Positions 14,135 through 20,904 of a stretch of 20,904 nucleotides of DNA are shown piece by piece. Position 1 is the first letter of the stretch. Every line of letters starts with the position of its first letter. The notes beneath the pieces were generated by a model, which saw only the letters and a list, made by a program, of their open reading frames with translations, was not told the origin of the DNA and searched no databases. This stretch comes from Veillonella sp. (lineage in GTDB: Bacteria > Bacillota > Negativicutes > Veillonellales > Veillonellaceae): NCBI RefSeq assembly GCF_019414865.1, contig NZ_DXLG01000020.1, positions 1-20,904 of the forward strand. The letters run 5' to 3'. The position numbers and the translations under genes were made by a program.

Positions 14135-15520
14135 ATGGAATGGTTACGGTATGGTGCACAGCACTATCCTAATCGCATATGTATAAATGAATATACCTAT
14201 AACGATATATATGGCGGTGTGCTCCATGTGGCTAGTGAATTGATACATCTTGAAAGCTCCCGTGTAGCTATTTTATCGGACAACTCTGTTACTATGGCAA
14301 TTTATGTACTGGCAGCTATGCTAGCCCATAAAGAGGTATTGTTACTGAATGTATATCTTAAGCCCAACGAGATCGGAAACCAATTGAAACAATTAGGTAT
14401 TACTACCGTATTACATAGTAAAGAACGGTATAATCAACTGCCTAGTTTACTACGTACCATTGAGTTTGAACCGCTAGAATCCATTCTGTCTAATCTGAAT
14501 TTAGAGGACACTTTTGATTGGAACTTTGATGATGCAGACATTGCGGCCATTATGAACACTAGCGCTACAACAGGTCAGTTTAAATCAGTACCACTACGAT
14601 GGGGGCAAATTAGGGCTCATGTACAAGCGTCTCAAGAGGTGCTTGGTAAAACTGACCAAGATAATTGGCTCATGGTATTACCGCTATTTCATGTCAGTGG
14701 ATTATCTATCTTGATGCGCTCTCTTTATAATGGAACGGCTATCACTATATTGCCTAAATACGATGAGGCAAAGGTTTTGGAACTCATTGAAACCGAGAAA
14801 ATCAATATGATGTCTCTTGTGCCTACTATTTTAACACAATTAGAACCGAAGATTACACATCATACATTACGAGTGATTCTGCTCGGTGGCGAGTTCATTC
14901 CTATGGCTCTCATCGATGCTTGTGAAAAGAAATCATTGCCAATTTATAAGACCTATGGCATGACGGAAACCTTTAGTCAAAGCGTGACCTTCTCCGTATT
15001 GGATTATCCACATAAACGAGATTCTGTAGGTAAACCATTACCTGGTATGCAGATTCGCATTGATAATCCTGATGCGGATGGAGTCGGTGAAATCCATTTG
15101 ACGGGCCCTATGGTTATGACTGGGTATATCGACAAGGAACCTATCGACGGTGATCTTAATACAGACGATATCGGCTATGTCGATGAAGATGGCTTTGTAT
15201 ATATTCTGAATCGCCGCAAAGACCTTATTATTTCTGGTGGTGAAAATATTTATCCTAAGGAATTAGAGGACCTAGTCTATACATTGCCAGCGGTGAAAGA
15301 GTGTGCCGTAGTACCTGTATCTGATCCTAAATGGGGGCAAGTACCAGCGCTTTTTGTAGCTTTTCATGATGGTGAAAGTATGACGGCTGATGAGCTTCTA
15401 TCCTTTATGACTAATTCCTTGGCAAAGTATAAAGTTCCTAAATATGTAAAAATTTTACCTGCATTACCTCGTAATGGGACCGGTAAAATTGTGCGTAATA
15501 AACTGCGTTTAGAAGATTGA
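14135..15520 (+). CDS. menE: o-Succinylbenzoate-CoA ligase
   Basis: This ANL-superfamily adenylate-forming enzyme activates o-succinylbenzoate with ATP and CoA. The 461-residue product, close to the family's usual length, has the P-loop-like MNTSATTGQFKSVPLRW, LPLFHVSGLSILMRSLYNG, LLGGEFIPMALID, YGMTETFSQ (adenylate-binding), LNTDDIGYVDEDGFVYILNRRKDLIISGGENIYPKELED (hinge and A8 region) and the C-terminal PRNGTGKIVRNKL with the catalytic lysine. The N-terminal domain is short, as usual for MenE. The ATG follows CGAGGTGA. menC starts 7 bp after its stop, forming a second men transcription block, menE-menC-menI. Confidence 0.94.
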   Translation: MEWLRYGAQHYPNRICINEYTYNDIYGGVLHVASELIHLESSRVAILSDNSVTMAIYVLAAMLAHKEVLLLNVYLKPNEIGNQLKQLGITTVLHSKERYNQLPSLLRTIEFEPLESILSNLNLEDTFDWNFDDADIAAIMNTSATTGQFKSVPLRWGQIRAHVQASQEVLGKTDQDNWLMVLPLFHVSGLSILMRSLYNGTAITILPKYDEAKVLELIETEKINMMSLVPTILTQLEPKITHHTLRVILLGGEFIPMALIDACEKKSLPIYKTYGMTETFSQSVTFSVLDYPHKRDSVGKPLPGMQIRIDNPDADGVGEIHLTGPMVMTGYIDKEPIDGDLNTDDIGYVDEDGFVYILNRRKDLIISGGENIYPKELEDLVYTLPAVKECAVVPVSDPKWGQVPALFVAFHDGESMTADELLSFMTNSLAKYKVPKYVKILPALPRNGTGKIVRNKLRLED

Positions 15521-15527
15521 GGCGTCT

Positions 15528-16679
15528 ATGAATGATATTTTAAATTTTAAAAGCATAACTACATATCGCCTTAAACTACCGATGAAGTTTAATTTTAAAA
15601 CCGCCAAGGGTGAGGTAAAAGACAGGGAGACCATTGTCATTCGCATTGAGGACCAACAAGGTTATGTTGGCTATGGGGAATGTGTGGCTTTCACAGACCC
15701 ATTCTATACAGCAGAAACCGTAGATACATGTTGGAAGAAATTAGTGGATGATTATATATTTAATCTCCGTTTGATGCGGCCTAAACCGCTTATGACCTAT
15801 GTACGCCAGCTACAGTTCTGGCTGAATAGAGATCATATGCCAATGACCATTGCTGCTGTAGAAAATGCCCTTATTAATCTTCACTGTGAGAGACTGGGTG
15901 TAAATTCCGTTTCCTATATTATGGGACAGCCCTTACAAGATACAATTGAAAGTGGCGTTGTCATCGGTGATGTACCGATGGAACAATTGTTAGATACCGT
16001 AGAAGCTCATGTGGCAAATGGTTGTAAGCGTATTAAGTTAAAGGTGAATCCCACAGATGGCTATGAACGAGTATCTCTCGTCCGTAAGCAGTATCCAAAC
16101 TTAGTTTTAGCTGCTGACGCGAACCAAAGCTATTCCTATGATGATATTGACAAGGTTCGTCAATTTAACGATTTGAATCTAGCTTGTATAGAAGAGCCCT
16201 TTGCTATGACGACACTCCAATCCTATAAGGAATGGAAGTGGGAACGTCTTAACAATGATGATTGGAACATCGAAACACCTATCTGTTTAGATGAATCTAT
16301 ATTAGGCTATGATGATTTATCCTATGCTATTGAATATGGCCTAATTGACGTACTTAATATAAAAGTAGGGCGCATGAGCGGTCTTGTGCCAACGAAGGCA
16401 GCTATTAATCTTTGTAGAGAAAGTCATATTCCGTATTGGATTGGTAGCATGGTGGAGTCTGGAGTTTCTAAAATGCTCCATGCTCAACTCGCTGCACTAG
16501 GTGATTCCTATATGGCAGGAGACCTATCGGATTCTAATAGATACTTTGAACGAGACCTCATCTATCCCGACCTCACTTTTAAAAATGGTGTAATGCACGT
16601 ACCTGATGGTGATGGGCTAGGTGTAACCGTTTTTGATGATAGATTAGAAGCGTATTGCATGGAGAAACGAACACTATGA
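15528..16679 (+). CDS. menC: o-Succinylbenzoate synthase (enolase superfamily)
   Basis: This dehydrates SHCHC to o-succinylbenzoate. The enolase-superfamily layout is complete. A capping N-terminal domain ends around YGECVAFTDPFYTAET. The barrel carries the Lys-x-Lys pair in RIKLKVNP (Lys170 and Lys172), the metal ligands Asp197 (AADANQSY), Glu222/223 (CIEEPF) and Asp255 (CLDESI), the opposite catalytic Lys279 (NIKVGRMSG), and IGSMVESGVSKMLHAQLAAL. The type with IGSMVESG fits MenC/N-acylamino-acid racemase enzymes. Because these two activities share one family, position between menE and menI decides the call. The stop overlaps the menI start as ATGA. Confidence 0.93.
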   Translation: MNDILNFKSITTYRLKLPMKFNFKTAKGEVKDRETIVIRIEDQQGYVGYGECVAFTDPFYTAETVDTCWKKLVDDYIFNLRLMRPKPLMTYVRQLQFWLNRDHMPMTIAAVENALINLHCERLGVNSVSYIMGQPLQDTIESGVVIGDVPMEQLLDTVEAHVANGCKRIKLKVNPTDGYERVSLVRKQYPNLVLAADANQSYSYDDIDKVRQFNDLNLACIEEPFAMTTLQSYKEWKWERLNNDDWNIETPICLDESILGYDDLSYAIEYGLIDVLNIKVGRMSGLVPTKAAINLCRESHIPYWIGSMVESGVSKMLHAQLAALGDSYMAGDLSDSNRYFERDLIYPDLTFKNGVMHVPDGDGLGVTVFDDRLEAYCMEKRTL

Positions 16680-17053
16680 ATTTGATTGAATCTTTACAAA
16701 TTGAAAAGCCTCATATGACAAGTGACACTACATGTGTGGCCAAAATGAATTTAGGTGACTTTCACAAGCAACCGCAAGGTTACCTAAATGGAGGGGCGAC
16801 CCTAGCCTTTGCAGAAATTGCAGCGGGAATGATGAGTAACGAACTTATTGGTGCTGATAAATTTGGTGTCGGTCAATCTATTACAGCTAATCACTTGCGT
16901 CCTGTACGATGTGAAGGCTCTTTAACGGCCCATGGTACACTATTGGTAAAAGGGAAGACCTCACATGTATGGCGCTTTGATATGAAGGACGATGCAGAAC
17001 GACTCATCTCTCAAGTGACCGTAACATTAGCCATTGTGGACTTTGATCGGTAA
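16676..17053 (+). CDS. menI: Hotdog-fold thioesterase, probable DHNA-CoA hydrolase
   Basis: This probably hydrolyses DHNA-CoA to DHNA, the step after MenB. The 125-residue product has the single hotdog domain of the PaaI/YdiI kind. HKQPQGYLNGGATLAFAEIAAGMMSN is the central helix region with the Gln-Gly-Tyr-Leu-Asn-Gly-Gly motif, where homologues have HGG. It is followed by VGQSITANHLRPVRCEGSLTAHGTLLVKGKTSHVWRFDM and QVTVTLAIVD. I start it at 16676 (ATGA overlap with menC) instead of the in-frame ATG at 16655, which would lie inside menC and add a non-homologous tail. The usual active-site His before the two Gly is an Asn here, a point worth noting. The role is inferred from the fold and from its place at the end of the men genes. 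Confidence 0.82.
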   Translation: MNLIESLQIEKPHMTSDTTCVAKMNLGDFHKQPQGYLNGGATLAFAEIAAGMMSNELIGADKFGVGQSITANHLRPVRCEGSLTAHGTLLVKGKTSHVWRFDMKDDAERLISQVTVTLAIVDFDR

Positions 17054-17121
17054 TAGATAATAACAAATAACTAATAACTAGTGCGTAATACGTAATAGGT
17101 AATAGGTAATAGATAATGATA
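17052..17121. repeat. Heptad tandem array with stops in all frames, downstream of menI
   Basis: Starting in the menI stop codon, ten consecutive 7-bp units can be read: AATAGAT, AATAACA, AATAACT, AATAACT, AGTGCGT, AATACGT, AATAGGT, AATAGGT, AATAGAT, AATGATA. The consensus is AATARNT. Most units join to form TAA or TAG, and because 7 leaves remainder 1 on division by 3, successive units place stops in all three frames. It leads directly into a bidirectional terminator. Confidence 0.7.
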
Positions 17122-17164
17122 AAAGGACAGTAAATACTATGTTAGTATCTACTGTCCTTTTTAG
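17121..17164. terminator. Bidirectional terminator between menI and the convergent minus-strand gene
   Basis: AAAAGGACAGTA (17121-17132) pairs with TACTGTCCTTTT (17150-17161). An inner ATACTA/TAGTAT helix extends it past one mismatch to a 3-nt loop. It has T-runs on both strands, so it can end transcripts from either side. Confidence 0.9.
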
Positions 17165-17170
17165 GTTCCG

Positions 17171-17219
17171 TATAAGTTAATAATTATTTATTGCTTATTG
17201 CTTGTTACTAGCTATTTAC
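17171..17219. repeat. Opposite-strand heptad-like array at the end of the DUF2939-like gene
   Basis: On the minus strand, from the last codons of the converging gene, 7-bp periodic units can be read: AGTAACT, CGTAAAT, AGCTAGT, AACAAGC, AATAAGC, AATAAAT, AATTATT, AACTTAT. They resemble, in a more degraded form, the array after menI. The two arrays and the hairpin between them together form a rough palindrome. Confidence 0.5.
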
Positions 17220-17829
17220 GAGTTACTGTATATAAGTCTTCTATATCTGGAATATCATAAATAACCCATGTGCCATCACCTAAATGACGCATCAAAACTC
17301 GTATATCTTTTGTCATATTCTTTTTGTTATTTTGTATTGTTACTGTTACGGTGGCTGTATCTCCATCGTCTTCAGATTTGATGTTTTTAACCTCTACATC
17401 ATGCTCTTTGAAGAGGCGGCCATCTACAAGACGGTCGACCATGGACATGTTGTCATCACTTTGAGCCGTATTGTTAGTATCTGTAGTTGTTGGCTGAGAT
17501 TTAAAGCTGTCTGGATCTTCGATATATTTTCGCATCACATCTTCGATTAAAGAAGGCCCAAATGTCTTAGCTGCTGCAATAGTAGCTTTACCAAATGGAT
17601 TAGATGTATCTATATATTTGTTGCCTTCCCGTTCTAAGATATTTTTTACAATAGATTTTGTATCTATGTGGCGTAAAGCCTCATCGGCATCTTTATCTTG
17701 CACGGCTTGATGAATAATTTTTAACGTATAGGCTGGTGTGTGGGGAATGTACCACATGAAATACCATGTTGCTGCAAGCGCACCTACAATAGCAACAATT
17801 AAAATTGTTATAAGTGATTTTGATTTCAT
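17212..17829 (-). CDS. Membrane-anchored DUF2939-like protein
   Basis: This encodes a 205-residue protein with an N-terminal membrane segment (about residues 5-27, ITILIVAIVGALAATWYFMW) after a short lysine-containing start; the rest is predicted to lie outside the membrane. The sequence after it, HTPAYTLKIIHQAVQDKDADEALRHIDTKSIVKNIL, fits the DUF2939 family of small inner-membrane proteins with unknown function. A polar Thr/Asn/Ser linker (residues about 113-130) separates a helical part from a C-terminal beta part (DTATVTVTIQNN, TWVIYDIPDIEDLY). The start ATG follows TTGGAGT, with a near-consensus promoter upstream. It converges on menI across a shared terminator, so it is not part of the men operon. 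The family assignment is by eye. Confidence 0.75.
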   Translation of the reverse strand: MKSKSLITILIVAIVGALAATWYFMWYIPHTPAYTLKIIHQAVQDKDADEALRHIDTKSIVKNILEREGNKYIDTSNPFGKATIAAAKTFGPSLIEDVMRKYIEDPDSFKSQPTTTDTNNTAQSDDNMSMVDRLVDGRLFKEHDVEVKNIKSEDDGDTATVTVTIQNNKKNMTKDIRVLMRHLGDGTWVIYDIPDIEDLYTVTRK

Positions 17830-17872
17830 TGTATTACTCCAAAGTATTTTATATTACATTCTTATTATTTAT

Positions 17873-17901
17873 ATAATATATATTTATTTTATCATAGTCA
17901 A
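17873..17901 (-). promoter_or_regulatory. Promoter of the minus-strand DUF2939-like gene
   Basis: On the minus strand, TTGACT (17901-17896) and TATTAT (17878-17873) are 17 bp apart. Transcription would start near 17866, giving a 5' leader of about 37 nt. Confidence 0.6.
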
Positions 17902-18014
17902 AGACGATTCACTATAATTATTAATTAGTAATACTTAAAACAGTAGAACTTTCAAATATATGTACTAATAAACTGTAGCGAATATATATGCTATAAAGTG
18001 GATAGGACATATTC

Positions 18015-18043
18015 TTGCTTTAGCCAACTAAAGAATATATAAT
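18015..18043 (+). promoter_or_regulatory. Promoter of the inverse-autotransporter-like gene
   Basis: TTGCTT (18015-18020) and a perfect TATAAT (18038-18043) are separated by 17 bp. The predicted start near 18050 is only a few bases before the in-frame ATG at 18057, which supports the later ATG at 18087 as the real start. Confidence 0.7.
18018..18033. promoter_or_regulatory. Perfect inverted repeat inside the promoter, possible operator
   Basis: CTTTAG-CCAA-CTAAAG overlaps the end of the -35 element and fills most of the spacer. An outer ATATT/AATAT pair (18009-18013 and 18034-18038) extends the symmetry imperfectly. Its place between -35 and -10 is typical of a repressor site; no regulator is identified. 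Confidence 0.4.
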
Positions 18044-18086
18044 AAAAGTATCTTTCATGAAAATTTCATATAAAGAAGGGGAGACT

Positions 18087-19295
18087 ATGGCTAGTAAAAA
18101 GGTGATTATTAAATCTTTAGTATGTACAGCATTGACATGTAGTTTTGCTACATGCGCATTAGCAGCAGATAAAGATAATGGAGAAAAAGTTCAATCAAGC
18201 TGGATGGATCGTACTGATATAGGGGTGGCGGTACAAAGCACTCAAAAAGATAACTATCGTGACTATAAGACGGCAGTTAATCCACATCATTTAAGCACAC
18301 CTGTGGTATATCATAGTGAGCATAGCTCTAGTCAAAAAGTGAAATCGCAATATTTTGTAGAAACCATACAGCCAATTAAACATTATGATCAAGACTCTAA
18401 ATCAGTTTTATTTGTTCAAGGTCGTTTAGAGGGGAATGGTGGACAAAAGATTTCTAGAGATGCATATTGGTATGGTGGTAACGGTGCTAGAGCTTACGTA
18501 CAACCTTCTTATTATGATAAAGGTGAAACTATCGAACATGATTCTCTTGGTGTAGTTGGTAGTGTTGGTGTTGGTTATCGTCGACTTAGTAAACATGAGC
18601 ATGCTTACATTGGTGCGAATGCTTTTTATGACTATGCTTTTAAAGATAAATTCTCTCGTATTGGGGGAGGTTTAGAATATGTTACTGGATTAAATACAAT
18701 TAGTGCGAATATATATCATGGCTTATCAGAGAAGAAGACAGAACCTTATCTTTTCTGGAATAATGTTAAGATTATTCCGCGAGCAGATGAATTTCATGAT
18801 ACTATGCCTGGTGATCCATTAGCTGATACGGATAATGGCATGTTACGATATCGATATGCTTACGAACATGTATTAGATGGCTTTAACATTCGATATACGC
18901 GTGATTATAAAAATGCACGTTGGGTTTCTACTTACATAGATGTATATCAATGGAAGGCTAAAAGCCCAAGTGAACATCCTGAAAATATGTTCTATATTAA
19001 TCAACATAAGTGGAACTCTATACATGGTCTAAAAATGGGGGCTAAATTAAATGTAACACCACATCTTGCAGTAGATTTAGGCTTTAACAAGAATAATGTT
19101 ACATCTGTGGAACCTTATGTATCTGTTATGTATACATTAGGTAAATCTAGATATGCATACTTTGGTGGAAAACATAGTGAAGACGTTATGACTACAGCGC
19201 GTTCTAAGATGCTTGATAAAGTTAAACGTAATGAAATGGTTGTTGAGTCCTACAAGGAACACAATTACCGTGAACATCCATGGGACCATATATAA
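18087..19295 (+). CDS. Inverse autotransporter (intimin/invasin-type) beta-barrel protein without passenger
   Basis: This encodes a 402-residue exported protein. I start it at 18087, behind AAGGGGAG, with a classical signal peptide MASKKVIIKSLVCTALTCSF ending at the Ala-Leu-Ala/Ala site near residue 26. The following 375 residues look like the inverse autotransporter barrel. Alternating aromatic beta-strands include LGVVGSVGVGYRRL, HAYIGANAFYDYAF, RIGGGLEYVTGLNTISANIYHGLS, MLRYRYAYEHVLDGFNIRYTRDY and LAVDLGFNKNN. The C-terminal RSKMLDKVKRNEMVVESYKE resembles the segment that in intimins precedes the passenger. Here the protein ends 11 residues later, so there are no Ig-like or lectin domains and no LysM. 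It may be a stand-alone porin-like barrel or a barrel that has lost its adhesin. It has its own promoter and terminator. Confidence 0.75.
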   Translation: MASKKVIIKSLVCTALTCSFATCALAADKDNGEKVQSSWMDRTDIGVAVQSTQKDNYRDYKTAVNPHHLSTPVVYHSEHSSSQKVKSQYFVETIQPIKHYDQDSKSVLFVQGRLEGNGGQKISRDAYWYGGNGARAYVQPSYYDKGETIEHDSLGVVGSVGVGYRRLSKHEHAYIGANAFYDYAFKDKFSRIGGGLEYVTGLNTISANIYHGLSEKKTEPYLFWNNVKIIPRADEFHDTMPGDPLADTDNGMLRYRYAYEHVLDGFNIRYTRDYKNARWVSTYIDVYQWKAKSPSEHPENMFYINQHKWNSIHGLKMGAKLNVTPHLAVDLGFNKNNVTSVEPYVSVMYTLGKSRYAYFGGKHSEDVMTTARSKMLDKVKRNEMVVESYKEHNYREHPWDHI

Positions 19296-19345
19296 TTAGA
19301 ATTTTATTAAGTATGATGATTAACATTTCTTAATAAAGCTTAATG

Positions 19346-19392
19346 AATTGGTATCTATCTATTATTTAGAATAGGTGGATACCAATTTTTTT
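19346..19392 (+). terminator. Rho-independent terminator of the barrel gene
   Basis: TTGGTATCTATCTATT (19348-19363) pairs with AATAGGTGGATACCAA (19370-19385), 16 bp with two G-U pairs, around a 6-nt loop and with seven T after it. Confidence 0.92.
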
Positions 19393-19521
19393 ATAGATCT
19401 ATGAAATATTGCGTATGGCTGAGTATTTTACATATAAACGACAAATCTATATGATTTTTGGTAGATAATTCCTAATTTCATATATTTTGGAAAAATTCAT
19501 CAAAAAATTAGAAAAAAGTAC

Positions 19522-19551
19522 TTGCATTAGTAGGTTACCTCATGTTAATAT
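19522..19551 (+). promoter_or_regulatory. Promoter of the tRNA operon
   Basis: TTGCAT (19522-19527) and TAATAT (19546-19551) are 18 bp apart, with a TG extension (TGT just before the -10). A 5' leader hairpin TCAAC-GAGA-GTTGA (19562-19575) precedes the first tRNA. The 19393-19521 stretch before it is AT-rich, with nothing else evident. Confidence 0.6.
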
Positions 19552-19580
19552 ATACGAGTAGTCAACGAGAGTTGATACGC

Positions 19581-19656
19581 GGCCCCGTGGTGTAGCGGTT
19601 AACATGTCGCCCTGTCACGGCGAAGATCGTCAGTTCAAATCTGATCGGGGTCGCCA
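19581..19656 (+). tRNA. tRNA-Asp (anticodon GTC)
   Basis: The acceptor GGCCCCG pairs with CGGGGTC (one G-U). The anticodon arm TCGCC/GGCGA encloses CTGTCAC with anticodon GTC, the T-arm has GTTCAAAT, and the CCA end is encoded. Length is 76 nt. It is the first gene of a three-tRNA operon. Confidence 0.97.
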
Positions 19657-19677
19657 TTTTTTTTTACAAAAAAACGT

Positions 19678-19753
<76 letters not shown>

Positions 19754-19765
19754 TTTGTATTCCAT

Positions 19766-19851
19766 GCGGTTGTGGTGGAATGGCAGACACGCCATCTTGA
19801 GGGGGTGGTGAGCGTACGCTCGTGAGGGTTCAAGTCCCTCCAACCGCACCA
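19766..19851 (+). tRNA. tRNA-Leu (anticodon GAG)
   Basis: The acceptor GCGGTTG pairs with CAACCGC. The anticodon arm CCATC/GGTGG encloses TTGAGGG with anticodon GAG, a long variable arm (GAGCG/CGCTC) identifies a class II tRNA, and the T-arm has GGTTCAAGTCC. CCA is encoded. Length is 86 nt. Confidence 0.96.
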
Positions 19852-19857
19852 AGATAT

Positions 19858-19888
19858 AAGGACCTACAGTTTACTGTAGGTCCTTTTT
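19858..19888 (+). terminator. Rho-independent terminator of the tRNA operon
   Basis: AGGACCTACAG (19859-19869) pairs perfectly with CTGTAGGTCCT (19874-19884) around a 4-nt loop, followed by a T-run. Confidence 0.94.
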
Positions 19889-19929
19889 GCTATCGCCTTA
19901 AATATTGTGGGTGTATATGGGAGAGAGAA

Positions 19930-20904
19930 ATGAATAAGAAATATTTTGTGCTGATGATACTTTCACTAGCATTATATAGTCAGTCTGGTTTTGCAGCAGA
20001 AGTAGTAGATAGTCAGAATCAAAATATAAGTATTGAACAAAAAAATAATACAAAGTTAAAACAGTTTGTACAAATAAAAGGCCCAGTAAAAGTAGATTTT
20101 GTCGAGGTTATTCCTAGTGCTTTTAAAGCTGTTATAAAAGATAAATCGATAGATACGAAGGCACTTTCAATGGGCGATGAAATTATATTAGAGCGGATGG
20201 AGAAGGAGCACGGTTCTCAACGATTAAAAACATCAGAAAAACCTGATTTTGGAAGTGAATATAAAACGTTTGATCCACTTTATAATGATAAGGATGAAAC
20301 AGCACTAAAAGAAATTAAACACTATAATACTGAATCAACACGTAATGAAGGCTATTTTATTGGTGGTCGAGAAAAACCCTTACGCATTGTGAGCCCATAT
20401 ATGAAAAAGAATGGTAAAGGGGAAATTAAGCTAACGAATCCCGTTAATACTAAAGATTATCGAACTCGTGCCGATCGGGATGCAGCAAATGAAAGGGAAA
20501 TTCGAGAATATTTAGATAAAAATAAGGGAAAAGGACATGATCTATTTACGGCTAGATCTAAAGCTGAAATTAAAGAATCTTTGGAAAGTTTTTTTAAACC
20601 TATAGAATTGATTCAGTATCCTATCAATAATCCAAAGGATTATAAAAGGATGCCTATGATTCCAGGCTTCCCCAAAAATATGCCAAGTTTTGCAAAAAAT
20701 ATTCATATGCATAGTAATCCAGGCTTTTTACAAGGTAGGGCTTATGTACAATTTGCATTTGGAGGCACACCGGAACAATTAAAGCCATATATTGATGAAG
20801 CGCTTTCAAATTCTAAAGTAGTTGTTTTAAAAGCTGATATATCCAATGTGTATGTTAAACGATATATCGATTCGAATATGGCTTATGCAGATTCTCTATA
20901 TGCA
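19930..20904 (+). CDS. Exported protein of unknown function, 5' part (3' end outside window)
   Basis: This is an open frame of 325 codons without a stop, running off the right edge. It starts with ATG after GGGAGAGAG. The N-terminus MNKKYFVLMILSLALYSQSG, ending at Phe-Ala-Ala, is a clear signal peptide with cleavage near residue 23; there is no lipobox. The mature part is hydrophilic and rich in Lys, Asn, Asp and Glu. It has a short strand-like region (FVQIKGPVKVDFVEVIPSAFKAVIK), a charged region with FIGGREKPLRIVSPYMKKNG and RTRADRDAANEREIREYLDK, and a later region, FLQGRAYVQFAFGGTPEQLKPYIDEAL and KVVVLKADISNVYVKRYID, that may be a folded domain. No domain is recognised. It probably acts in the periplasm or at the surface. 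Its promoter is not clear; it follows the tRNA terminator by 41 bp. Confidence 0.8.
   Translation, partial: MNKKYFVLMILSLALYSQSGFAAEVVDSQNQNISIEQKNNTKLKQFVQIKGPVKVDFVEVIPSAFKAVIKDKSIDTKALSMGDEIILERMEKEHGSQRLKTSEKPDFGSEYKTFDPLYNDKDETALKEIKHYNTESTRNEGYFIGGREKPLRIVSPYMKKNGKGEIKLTNPVNTKDYRTRADRDAANEREIREYLDKNKGKGHDLFTARSKAEIKESLESFFKPIELIQYPINNPKDYKRMPMIPGFPKNMPSFAKNIHMHSNPGFLQGRAYVQFAFGGTPEQLKPYIDEALSNSKVVVLKADISNVYVKRYIDSNMAYADSLYA

Noticed and set aside
16655..16675. Longer menI start at 16655
   Set aside because: It lies in the menC coding region and adds seven residues outside the hotdog domain. The ATGA overlap at 16676 matches the pattern of menD/menH.
17052..17219. CRISPR array
   Set aside because: The repeats are 7 bp long with no spacers of constant length.
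17284..17550. Plus-strand ORF of 88 residues opposite the DUF2939-like gene
   Set aside because: It is antisense to a gene with a signal-anchor, ribosome site and promoter, and its Cys/Tyr/Phe/Ile-rich composition is typical of shadow ORFs.
18057..18086. Longer start for the barrel protein at 18057
   Set aside because: It would place ten extra residues before the signal peptide, lies only a few bases after the predicted transcription start, and has no ribosome site, unlike 18087.

Overview
The window looks like the chromosome of a Veillonella-type member of the Negativicutes (inference). The DNA is AT-rich, promoters and Shine-Dalgarno sites are of low-GC Firmicutes type, and PurF is the Bacillus-like propeptide and [4Fe-4S] form. 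Yet the window also encodes an intimin-type outer-membrane beta-barrel, which needs a diderm envelope. No mobile element, CRISPR array or phage gene was seen.

Layout: (1) 1-1350, the 3' end of a xanthine phosphoribosyltransferase gene (xpt), then two small tandem paralogues of unknown function and a strong terminator. (2) 1351-9128, a de novo purine cluster purE-purC-purF-purM-purN-purH-purD. It is preceded by a consensus-like promoter and a 30-codon leader ORF that runs through an intrinsic terminator, and it is closed by a terminator after purD. purB, purK, purL/Q/S and purA are not here. (3) 9149-17053, a menaquinone cluster menF-menD-menH-menB, a hairpin, then menE-menC-menI. Together these cover chorismate to 1,4-dihydroxy-2-naphthoate (DHNA); menA and the methyltransferase are elsewhere. 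A leader RNA upstream of menF can fold into two mutually exclusive structures, one of them a strong terminator. (4) 17052-17829, a bidirectional terminator flanked by 7-bp-period repeats, then a minus-strand gene for a membrane-anchored DUF2939-like protein. (5) 18015-19392, a barrel-only inverse autotransporter with its own promoter, which contains a perfect inverted repeat. (6) 19522-19888, a tRNA operon Asp-Phe-Leu. (7) 19930 to the end, the 5' part of a gene for an exported protein I do not recognise.

How the genes work together: xpt salvages xanthine to XMP, while the pur genes build IMP from PRPP (purF, purD, purN, purM, purE, purC and purH steps). The men genes make the DHNA head group of the membrane quinone used in anaerobic respiration. 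Both biosynthetic clusters appear to have transcription-attenuation-like leaders, and these leaders are the most interesting part of the window. All functional calls come from reading motifs by eye; no database search was run.
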